Origin: Dendrocalamus latiflorus
Lineage: Eukaryota > Streptophyta > Magnoliopsida > Poales > Poaceae
Direction of reading: 5' to 3'
DNA: 64,000 nucleotides
Assembly (NCBI GenBank): GCA_017311315.1
Contig: CM029666.1
Span: forward strand, 40,760,225 to 40,824,224
The position numbers and the translations under genes were made by a program. This document shows, piece by piece, positions 21,966-30,823 of this stretch (position 1 is the stretch's first letter; the number at the start of each line of letters is the position of its first letter). The notes beneath the pieces are model-generated. The model saw only the letters and a list, made by a program, of their open reading frames with translations, was not told the DNA's origin and did no database searches.

Positions 21966-23230
21966 ATGGACGGAACCCCTCCCTCCTCCCCAACTGCCGC
22001 CGCCGACCGCGACGCCCAAGCCGAGCGCCTCCGTCAGGCCCAGGCGACTCGTGAGGCGGCGCTCGCCCGCGCCCTTGAGGCTGAGCGTGAAACGGCTGCC
22101 GCAGCCCAGGAGCGTGACAACGCGGCCGCCCGCGCTCGTGACGCCCTCGCTCGTGCGGCCCGTGAGCGCGCCGCCGCCGCTCCTCCCCCCCAAGACGACG
22201 ACGATGACGGCGCATCTCATGTTTCCGGCAACGGTCCACTGCGCAACATTCGTGACGCCATGCTCCTTCATGAAGCCGCTGCTGTCCTCAACCTCCACGC
22301 GCAAGCCGTCGCTGTCCAGAACATCCGTTCTCTCGTCCCGCTCGTCCTCGACCTCAAGTCTAGCAACTACAACCGCTGGCGCGAGGCCTTCCTTCTCACG
22401 GTGGGCAAATTCTCCCTGCAGGACCACGTCCTCTCCGATATCCACACTCCTGATCATCCCGATTGGGCACGTATGGATTGCGTAATCCGCTCCTGGATCT
22501 TCGGCACCATCTCCACCGACCTCGTCGACACTGTGATGGTCCGCGAGCTACTGCTCGTGCTACCTGGCTGGCCATCGAAACCCAGTTCCTTGGCAACCGG
22601 GAAACTCGGGCCCTCTACCTCGACGCCGAGTTTCGTAACTTCGTCCAAGGGGATCTCTCCTTCACCGAGTATTGCCAGCGCTTCAAATCCATGGCGGACG
22701 CCCTCACTGACCTGGGTGAGTTTGTTTTGAATCGCACCCTGGTCCTCAACTTGCTCCGTGGCCTCAACGAACGGTACGCCTCCATCGGCTTGCACCTCAA
22801 GCGCGGTCGGCCCTTTCCGACTTTTCTGGAGGCGCGTTCCGATCTACTCCTGGAGGAGCTCACCCTCGCCAACAAGTCTGCTGCTCCGGCCTCCGCTTTT
22901 GCTGCCTCCACCATCACCAGCGCCCCTCCACCTCCGTCTCCTGCGCCCGGCAACCCCCGGCCTCCCTCGCCGCAGCAGTCCTCTGGCTCCGGGGGCGACA
23001 AACGCGGGAAGCGCGGTGGCAAGCGTCGCGGCTCCCAGACAGGTGGTCCCCCCTCCTCCTCCGGCGGATCTGGTGGCGGCTCCTCCTCCGGCGGTTCCAA
23101 GACAGGCGGCTCCGGGGGCGGCTCGTGGCCCAGCTTCTACAACCCATGGTCTGGCTCCATTCAAATGTGGCCTGGACCACGTCCTCCCCTGGCGCCTCTT
23201 CCCCAGGTTCGTCCTTCCGCTCCAGTGTAG
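21966..23230 (+). pseudogene. gag: copia B gag, one frameshift and one amber stop
   Basis: Start ATG 21966 (MDGTPPSSPTAAADRD), with an alanine-rich N-terminus. The capsid part has YNRWREAFLLTVGKF. Near 22548 one base is missing (VMVRE becomes unrelated in frame, while the downstream frame resumes ATARATWLAIETQFLGN), so the frame shifts. The second part contains LRGLNERYASIG and a long Gly/Ser/Pro-rich tail but no visible CCHC knuckle, common in this lineage. A TAG at 23228-23230 separates it from the protease, which continues in the same frame. Confidence 0.88.
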
Positions 23231-26200
23231 CAGTACTCTCCGCCCCTGGTTCAGCACCAGCCGCACGCCCTGCTTGCTGGCGCACAGGGCCAGCCGCCGG
23301 CTTATCCTCCTGGGTTTTACAATCCGATGGTCGGTCTCCCCTCTTGGGACCAGCACTCTCTGGCACGCTCCTTCAATACCATGACGCTACAACAGCCGTC
23401 TCAGAACGAGTGGTATTTCGACTCTGGCGCCACCAATCACATGACCTCCGATGCCGGTACCCTCACTCGCTCTTTCCCTCCACAGCATCCTTTTCCATCT
23501 TCAATTGTTGTCGGCAATGGACATTTGCTTCCTGTCATTTCCACTGGTTCTGCAGACCTTGCTCCTTCGCTTCAACTCCATAATGTCCTTGTTTCCCCAA
23601 GCCTCATTAAGAATCTTGTTTATGTTCGCCAATTTACTACTGACAACAATTGCTCTGTGGAATTTGATCTCTTTGGTTGCTCTATGAAGGATCTTTCATC
23701 TCGGAGGGAGATCGTCAAGTGCAATAGCTCCGGACCCTTGTATCCGTTGCGTCTTCCGGCTTCAGCTCTCCTTGCCACCACTTCCTCCCTCTGGCACCGG
23801 CGTCTTGGGCATCCTGGTCATGAAGTCCTGTCCAAGCTAGCACAGTCTTCTGCCATCTCTTGTTCCAAAAGTGCTAGTGACACCCTCTGTCATGCCTGTC
23901 AGTTAGGTCGTCACACTTGTCTACCATTTCATGTATCGTCATCACGTGCTACCCATAATTTTCAGTTAATACATTGTGACCTCTGGACATCCCCTATTGC
24001 TAGCATTTCTGGTTACAAATATTATCTGGTTATTCTGGATGACTGTTCCCACTTCCTTTGGACGTTTCCGCTATGCCTTAAATCTGACACTTTCCTCACT
24101 TTGTCTAATTTTTTCTCCTACGTCGCTACGCAATTTGGCACAACCATCCAGGGAGTGCAGTGCGACAACGGCCGCGAGTTTGACAACTCTAGCGCCCGCA
24201 CGTTCTTCCTTTCCCGTGGCGTCCATCTCCGTCTATCTTGTCCCTACACCTCGCCTCAGAACGGCAAAGCTGAACGTATCATTCGCACCATTAACAATGC
24301 TATTCGTTCACTTCTGTTCCAGGCTAGCATCCCACCTCCGTATTGGGTCGAAGCTCTTAGCACTGCAACACATGTCCTCAATATCCTACCCACCAAAACG
24401 CTAGCTTTCTCCACACCTCACTTCGCCCTGTTTGGCACCCCACCTTCGTATGACCACCTTCGCGTTTTTGGTTGCAAGTGCTATCCCAATATTTCCGCCA
24501 CCACCTCCCACAAACTCGCTCCTCGCTCGACTCTTTGTGTCTTCCTTGGCTACTCCACTCACCATAAAGGATACCGATGCCTTGATATTCATAGCAATCG
24601 CATCATTATATCTCGGCATGTCGTTTTTGAGGAGACCTCCTTTCCCTTCTCTGAGAGGCCTTCTCTCCCTGGTCACGAGAACTATGAGTTCCTGGAGGAT
24701 TTTTCTAACACTGTGCCGGCTCCCATTGGACCGTCTTTTTCCCTCCTACCTGTAGGACCTTCCACAAGGCCATGTGCAGCCTCCACTGCTGCTAATCAAC
24801 AGCCGCCTCCAGCTACTCCCTTGGCGTCTGCAGCACCAGCAGCTCCACAGCCGGTTCCGCTTGCTCAGCCAGCCACAGGCGGCCCCACTGCTCCACAACT
24901 GGCTCTGGCTGCCCAGCCGGTCCCGGGTGGTCTCCAGGCACCAGCTCGGGTTTCTCTGCAGCCCGCCATGAGGATCCAGCAGCCAAGCACGGCTGGCCAG
25001 GCCCCCCCCAGCATCTCGGCACAGGCACAGGCGAAGCTGACCAGCGTCTCTCCTGGCAGGCCCGGACGGCGGCCTCCTTCCTCACGTCCGGGACATTCGC
25101 TTCGTTTACTCACGCCGCTCGGCTCCACAGATGACACCTGCCTCTGTCCCGGTTGCCACTGCCTCACCACGACTGCCTTCCGGGGCAGTCCCTGTTCGTC
25201 CCGTGACCAACCAGCATGCTATGATCACTCGTGGCAAACTCGATTTCCGACTGCCCGCACTCTACCATGCAGTGCAACTGTCCCCAGTTCCTCGGAGCTA
25301 CCACGCCGCTCTCGCCGATTCCAATTGGCGCGCTGCCATGCAAGAAGAATTCTCCGCCCTCCTTGCCAACCACACGTGGGATCTCGTCACTCGGCCGTCT
25401 CGAGCAAACTTGGTAACAGGGAAGTGGGTATTCAAGCACAAGTTCAACGCAGACGGGTCACTCGAGCGCTACAAAGCACGATGGGTGCTCCGCGGCTTCA
25501 CTCAGCGCCCTGGGATCGACTTTGACGAGACTTTCAGTCCCGTTGTGAAGCCGGCCACCGTGCGTACAGTGCTTTCTCTGGCTCTTTCTCGCAGTTGGCC
25601 TATTCATCAGCTCGATGTGAAGAATGCTTTCCTCCATGGGACTTTGACCGAGACAGTTTATTGCTCCCAGCCTGCTGGTTTTGAGGATCCTGCTCATCCT
25701 GATCACGTGTGTCGGCTGAATCATTCTCTTTACGGACTCAAACAGGCACCCCGCGCTTGGTACAGTCGCTTCGCCACTCATTTACTTCAGCTTGGTTTTG
25801 TGGAGGCTAAGTCAGATACATCTCTGTTCGTTTATCATCGTGGTGGTGACATCGTCTATCTCCTTCTTTATGTGGACGACATTGTTCTCACGGCTTCCTC
25901 TTCTGAGTTGCTTCGTCGCACCATCGCAGCTCTTCAACGGGAATTCTCCATGAAGGATCATAGTGAGCTTCATCACTTCTTGGGGATGCATGTTCAGCGC
26001 ACAGCTACTGGCCTTTTTCTTTCTCAGCGCCAGTACATGCTTGAGATTTTGGGTCGTGCTGGTATGACAGATTGCAAGCCCTGTTCCACATCGGTCGACC
26101 TGACTCCGAAGCTCTCTGCTGATGCTGGTCCTCCTGTTTCAGACCCCACTGATTATCGCAGTCTGGCTGGTGCTCTTCAGTACCTCACTTTCACCCGACC

Positions 26201-26837
26201 CGATATCGCCTATGCTGTTCAGCAGATTTGCCTTCACATGCACGATCCGCGCGAACCACATCTCGCGGCTCTTAAGCACATCCTCCGGTACATTCGCGGC
26301 ACTCTCCATATGGGTTTGATCATTTGGCCTTCTACTCAGTCTGATTTGGTGGTCTACTCCGATGCCGATTGGGCTAGATGTCCCGACACACGCAAGTCCA
26401 CCTCGGGCTATGCTGTGTTCCTCGGCGATAATCTAGTCTCTTGGTCGTCCAAGCGCCAGAACACCGTCTCCCGTTCCAGTGCAGAGGCTGAATATTGCGC
26501 TGTTGCAAATGCCGTTGCTGAAGCCACTTGGTTGCGCCAACTCCTGTTTGAGCTGCATACTCCTCTGCGTCAAGCTACCTTGGTATACTGCGACAATATC
26601 AGTGCAATCTACATGTCCTCCAACCCCGTCCAGCATCAGCGCACCAAGCATGTGGAGATCGATCTCCATTTTGTTCGTGAGCGCGTTGCTCTCGGAGACA
26701 TCCGTGTTCTTCATGTTCCCACATCTTCCCAGTTTGCTGATGTCTTCACCAAGGGTCTGCCTTCTACAGTCTTCACCGAGTTCAGGTCCAGTCTGAACGT
26801 CCGATCCATCGACGATCCGACTGCGAGGGCGTGTTAG
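23231..26837 (+). pseudogene. pol: copia B pol with one frameshift
   Basis: In frame after the gag amber stop come protease (WYFDSGATNHMTSD, near 23412), the GAG-pre-integrase zinc motif (LWHRRLGHPG), and the integrase core with HCDLWTSP, QCDNGREFDN and PQNGKAERI giving the D,D,E triad. A hinge rich in Pro/Ala/Gln follows. Near 25070 the frame shifts, and the RT part (25131-26837) has RYKARWVLRGFTQRPGIDF, LYVDDIV, and RNase H with SDADWA and AEAEYCAV, ending ADVFTKGLP. Catalytic residues are all present. The stop codon overlaps the 3' LTR start. Only two frameshifts and one nonsense codon disable the whole element. Confidence 0.9.
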
Positions 26838-27039
26838 ACAGATACCTGCCCTATGCGTGTCATGGGCCTCACCTTGTGACAGCTGGACTCTATTTTGGTT
26901 GATTAGAGATAGGAGAGGAGATCTAGTTCGGTTCTATTTCTATAAACCTGCCTAAGATCTCCTCAACCCTATATATACATGTACCCCTGTATCTCAATCA
27001 ATCAATCTATTGTTTTCCACGCAATACTGCTTGCTTACA
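26832..27039 (+). repeat. 3' LTR of copia element B
   Basis: 208-bp LTR. The upstream purine stretch (gcgagggcg) is a weak polypurine tract. Followed by the target copy cattg. Confidence 0.95.
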
Positions 27040-27426
27040 CATTGTCCTTTACCTACAAGCACAAGGCAAAGAGAAATATTATGACACTACGAAGACAGTC
27101 ACTATGTGTTCATAATAAATAGATAGCTCCTAAGGAAACACGCCAAATAAAAAATAAGTCTTACAAAGTTTATTATGTAGTTGGCCCAATCTTGTATCCG
27201 TAGCCAAAGAATGAGGCACTTCTTGTGGCCTTTGTCCATCCACTCCGCACGCCCTGCAGTTTCAACTCAATTTAAGTAGGTGCACAACACGAAACTAAAA
27301 GATATTTACCATGAGCTCAACAATAGCTAAATGATTTAATGGTGTGCAGAAGGAACCTTCATTAACGAGAGCTGCAAGGAACACTTCCTTTGCTTCATAG
27401 CTTAGAAATCATGCATAATATAAAGC

Positions 27427-27532
27427 CTGTAAATTCAGTGCAATGACAAAACAAATGTGCAAAAGCGTAGTAAGCTAGTCTGTAAATTCAGTGCAATGAC
27501 AAAACAAATGTGCAAAAGCGTAGCAAACTAGT
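27427..27532. repeat. 53-bp tandem duplication in VPS25 intron 2
   Basis: Two copies of a unit starting ctgtaaattcagtgcaatga, beginning at 27427 and 27480, nearly identical. It lies just upstream (minus sense) of exon 3 and may explain the damaged acceptor of that exon. Confidence 0.85.
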
Positions 27533-27783
27533 CTAATAGATTAATTTCCATGTACAGACTAGTACGGCAAGCTCAAAAGGCTCCACGATAGGCCATCTGA
27601 ACACATTATCATCATGCCAAATTACTAGGCTATAAATTTTTCAATGAACCAAACAATTGTATGATTAGCTAATAAGACATGTTTTTGCTGCATAGCAGAA
27701 AGCAGTATATAAAGCCCAAGATTACGATAAATACATCTTACTCTCAATCTTTGGATTAGAGAACAATGGAAAATCTTCTTCCA

Positions 27784-27786
<3 letters not shown>

Positions 27787-27826
<40 letters not shown>
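27787..27826. repeat. (AT)20 microsatellite inside VPS25 exon 2
   Basis: Forty bases of alternating A and T. On the minus strand it is read in frame between CRSQKI and SLEEDFPLF as Tyr-Ile repeats, adding roughly nine or ten residues compared with the plant family, without breaking the frame. Confidence 0.9.
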
Positions 27827-27828
<2 letters not shown>

Positions 27829-28193
27829 TTTGACTTCTACAGTAATCAAGTATCAAATCTTTCCATAGATGCACATGCTTTTCTTGTGTTTCTCTAACAG
27901 GCTGCAAACTGAAGGACAAAATGTTGTCACACTATAAATCTGTCCTGATATGTAACATATGGTCAAAAGAAGCTTTAACAGAAGTTTTCCATAGCTGGTT
28001 TTAAGATAATGTAGCCAAATAGTTTAATTATGCAACTCAACCAAATGTAAAATTAATAAAGCGAGGAAATGCTTCAACTTATACAAACAGGCTGTCGAAA
28101 CATGCAAAGAAGATACCAGATCTTAACATCACATATCAAGACAGATAGGATTTGACTTGACATTTTATTTAACCAAATACCGCGTTCTAAGTT

Positions 28194-28355
28194 GGGGGGG
28201 GGGGGGGGGTGCAAGGAGGTATAAATTTGGAAACAGAGACTCTTGAACAAAGGCGGAGCTTGAAGAAAGAAACAAGTGCTCAAGCAGGTATAAATTTGGA
28301 AACAGAGACTCTTGAACAAAGGCGGAGCTTGAAGAAAGAAACAAGTGCTCAAGCT
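28194..28355. repeat. G16 tract and 69-bp tandem duplication in VPS25 intron 1
   Basis: A run of 16 G (28194-28209) is followed by two copies of a 69-bp unit (ggtataaatttggaaacaga...) starting at 28218 and 28287. Confidence 0.85.
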
Positions 28356-29066
28356 TGCAAACATAGTTCTTTTAGTGATTTTGATATACAACTTCTGCAT
28401 ACATATTCAGTTCTTCACTTACAACCAGATCAATAACGACAGGGTTAGTGTTTTTAGTCTATAAAATGTCATCCGGTATCTCATTGAAAAGCTAGCTCAG
28501 AGTAAAACAGGAAGAGTTTCCTTCAGCGAAGATTAGAGAAACTTACAAAAATTAGAATGTACTCACACGATTACATGACATTCCAAGTACGAATAGCAAG
28601 TTCACTTACTACAAAAGGGCAAAGTATTAAAGAAAAATCACGAACCACTTTAGTGTGCTATTTGTCCAGTAAATTAAGTTAAATGCCAAACGAATAATTC
28701 ATCCATAGGATTGATTTTGTATGTCCTAAACTGAAATTGATTTGCCCAATAAACTGAGTTCAATGCCAACTTAATAAATTATTTATTGGATGAATGGCGC
28801 GTGACCTAAACTTTCACAGAGATAGAAAACAAGGAAGAACAAGCAGTATGCCAGACATCATCCTATACGCAAGCTCGGGTTCTTATCATCTACTCAAAGG
28901 GATGTGCTTGTTGCATTTCATTACCAAAACAGCACATGGAGCAGAAGTTTCTCCCCAACTCTTCACCCGGAAAGGACTGATTAAGACTACCAATTACTGA
29001 ATCAATCACCTCATACTGCAAATTTGCAAATTATACAGGCATGGCATTGTTGCTGACAGCACGCAA

Positions 29067-29150
29067 GGGCGGGTAGTTGAAGAAGGGGGAAGCTTGAGAA
29101 AGAGAACGGGGAAAGAACGCCCCGGGGGGGGGGGGGGGGGGGGGGGGGGG
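29067..29150 (-). repeat. partial copy of VPS25 exon 1 and a G27 tract
   Basis: gggcgggtagttgaagaa with following agcttga at 29067-29097 repeats part of exon 1 (29174-29204) at about 107 bp distance with a few changes, and a run of 27 G (29124-29150) lies between them. It looks like a local duplication. Confidence 0.65.
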
Positions 29151-29374
29151 AGGACGGAGGGACTACGTGAAGTAGGGCGGGTAGTTGAAGAAATGGTGAA
29201 GCTTGAAATCACCTAGCGACTGCATGTCCGCTGCAGGCGCGGGCGTGCGGAGCGGTCGGCTGGCGGAGGAGAAGCCACAACCGCGAGGGCGTACGGGGAC
29301 CCGATCTCGCGAGGAGCGCGGTTGTTCGGGCGGCGCGTGGCGCCGTCGGGGCCTGGCGATGAGGCCCTCTGGGG

Positions 29375-30611
29375 TAGGGGTGAAAACGGGCTGGGTATTT
29401 CCCGCCCGCCCGTCCACCCGTATTAAAGCGGGTCAAATTCGGGTATCCGGAAACTTATACGGGTATCGGATCCGAATACGGGTATTTTTGGCGGATACGG
29501 TATCGGGTTTGGGAGGTCGGTATCCGACGGATACGGATTATCCGGTATAAAATTCGGATATTACCCGCTTAACTATTCGGGTATTACCCGGATTCGGATA
29601 TTACTTTGCTTAACTATGTCTGTACTCTCCGAAATCTGTAGGATCACACTAAGTAAAAAATTATCCTCCGGTGCATTACCACCTGTTTGAATAAAGATCA
29701 GCCTAGCCTCTATTCCATGCCCTACAGTACTAAAGGGCGCCAATAGTAAAGATCTGCGTTGGTTTTCCCGAACGATTTTGTGCTGAAGCTTTTTGCCGGC
29801 AAGAAGGTGCCTGATAAGAGGGTCGAAGGGCATGTGACGGCGTGGTGTGCCACCAAGCTCTACGAATCTCAGAAACTCGCTAGCACCATCTGCAAACCAC
29901 TCCATGTCTTCTTCTTCTTCTAGGATTCGCTGCTTGCACTTGATCTGCCACTTATCGGATATCTCAAGTGCGGCCTCCAACTTGATGTGCGCCATATCCA
30001 GCCTCTCCAAGTTTTCATTTGCATTCAATTTCCCCTCATACTTGTCAACCAGACCAGATAGGATTTGGCTAACTGTCTCCTGGACAACTGCGGAACTGAC
30101 AATCTCCGCCATTCGCATTCAAGCATTTGTAGCATCCCCTCCCTGCTCAGGAAATGTAATAATATATATCAGTGTGCATGAGACACGAAAATAGATGAAT
30201 GAATTCTTGGTCAAGTCCTGACTTTGTGAGCTGAATTAGTAATAGGAAGGAACTTGGGACCACAAGCAAAGATTTAGCTTAGTATCTGCAAGATTCTACA
30301 TCTAATTGAATAGCATTGAACTATGGAAGTGGTGAACAGTTACCCTTTATGGATGTATAGAATGGTTGCATTGCTATTGTCTATGTGGTATAAAATGGTT
30401 GTTGCATCGACTTGATATCCGAATAAATATTCGTGACCGATAGTGTCCGTATCTGTCTTGGTACGTATTTGTTCCATATTTGTGCCCGACATTATCCGTG
30501 TTTGTATTCGTATTCGATACTATCCGTATTCGACCCGAATCCGATTAGCAAATGTGGGTTAGGATATGAGAAAGATGAGATCCGACCGTATCCGACCCGA
30601 TTTCACCCCTA
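29375..30611. mobile_element. hAT-type element carrying a resistance-gene fragment
   Basis: 1237-bp element with perfect 8-bp target duplication ctctgggg (29367-29374, 30612-30619) and inverted termini TAGGGGTGAAAACGGG / TAGGGGTGAAATCGGG, the same family as 16650-17581. Both subterminal regions are dense in GGTATC/ATCCG motifs. It has no transposase, so movement would depend on an autonomous hAT elsewhere. The centre holds a gene fragment on the minus strand. It lies 150 bp upstream of the VPS25 start codon, in what was probably its 5' leader or promoter. Confidence 0.9.
29573..30118 (-). pseudogene. Rx_N / NBS-LRR-related fragment inside hAT element
   Basis: A 181-codon frame starting MRMAEIVSSAVVQETVSQIL, like the N-terminal coiled-coil (Rx_N) of grass NBS-LRR resistance proteins, followed by ENLERLDMAHIKLEAALEIS. 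A segment expected between this and FADGASEFLRFVELGGTP is missing (short junction KCKQRILEEEED), which fits an internal deletion or joined exons. The later part (FDPLIRHLLAGK, SVILQISESTDI) matches, as I recall it, a grass family related to Rx_N proteins lacking a full NB-ARC. The frame is open and could be expressed, but the end runs into hAT terminal sequence (RIRVIPE). I call it a captured fragment. Confidence 0.65.
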
Positions 30612-30823
30612 CTCTGGGGGGAGGGAGACGGAGGCCAGAGGGCGAACTCTACGCGAAATCAGACGGCGGCGGAGTTGCCGCAAGTAAAGGAGCCAAATTT
30701 GGCTCAGGAAAATCTTTCGTCGCCTTCGCATCTCTAATGCTTAAAAAAGGATCAAAAATCCACACCGTCCGTCACCAATTCGTGGGCCTAGAATCTAGAC
30801 ACCGCACCCCTCTTAGCCCTACT

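Larger units (their letters stand above)
21483..27039 (+). mobile_element. Ty1/copia retrotransposon B (Ale/Retrofit-like), young
   Basis: 5557-bp element with 208-bp LTRs (21483-21690, 26832-27039) that differ at a single base by eye, and a perfect 5-bp target duplication cattg (21478-21482, 27040-27044). A Met-tRNA primer site TGGTATCAGAG starts at 21691, directly after the 5' LTR. Domain order is Gag, protease, integrase, RT, RNase H. Compact size, tiny LTRs and a pol stop codon lying inside the first bases of the 3' LTR (TGT-TAG) suggest the Ale/Retrofit lineage; that assignment is inference. It is inserted in exon 5 of the VPS25 remnant, opposite to the gene. Confidence 0.95.
21031..29225 (-). 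pseudogene. VPS25: VPS25 (ESCRT-II subunit) remnant, split by copia B
   Basis: VPS25 is an ESCRT-II subunit in endosomal sorting. Six exons are readable on the minus strand: 29225-29167 (MQSLGDFKLHHFFNYPPYF), 27908-27742 (LQPVRETQEKHV, EEDFPLFSNPKIE), about 27408-27357 (YEAKEVFLAALVNE), 27253-27165 (EWMDKGHKKCLILWLRIQDW), 27052-27040 continued at 21477-21418 (MTVEEIRSGIETRG), and 21151-21031. Phases agree across all joins, which supports the gene call. Defects: copia B sits inside exon 5; TGA at 21119-21117 replaces an Arg codon in exon 6; one G is missing near 21095 (exon 121 instead of 122 bp); exon 3 lacks a clear AG acceptor; exon 2 contains a (TA)20 tract. Part of exon 1 is duplicated at 29067-29097. 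A working copy presumably exists elsewhere. Confidence 0.93.

Noticed and set aside
28074..28400. 108-codon minus-strand frame with a repeated block
   Set aside because: The repeat is the 69-bp intron duplication and the poly(G) tract, not a protein repeat.
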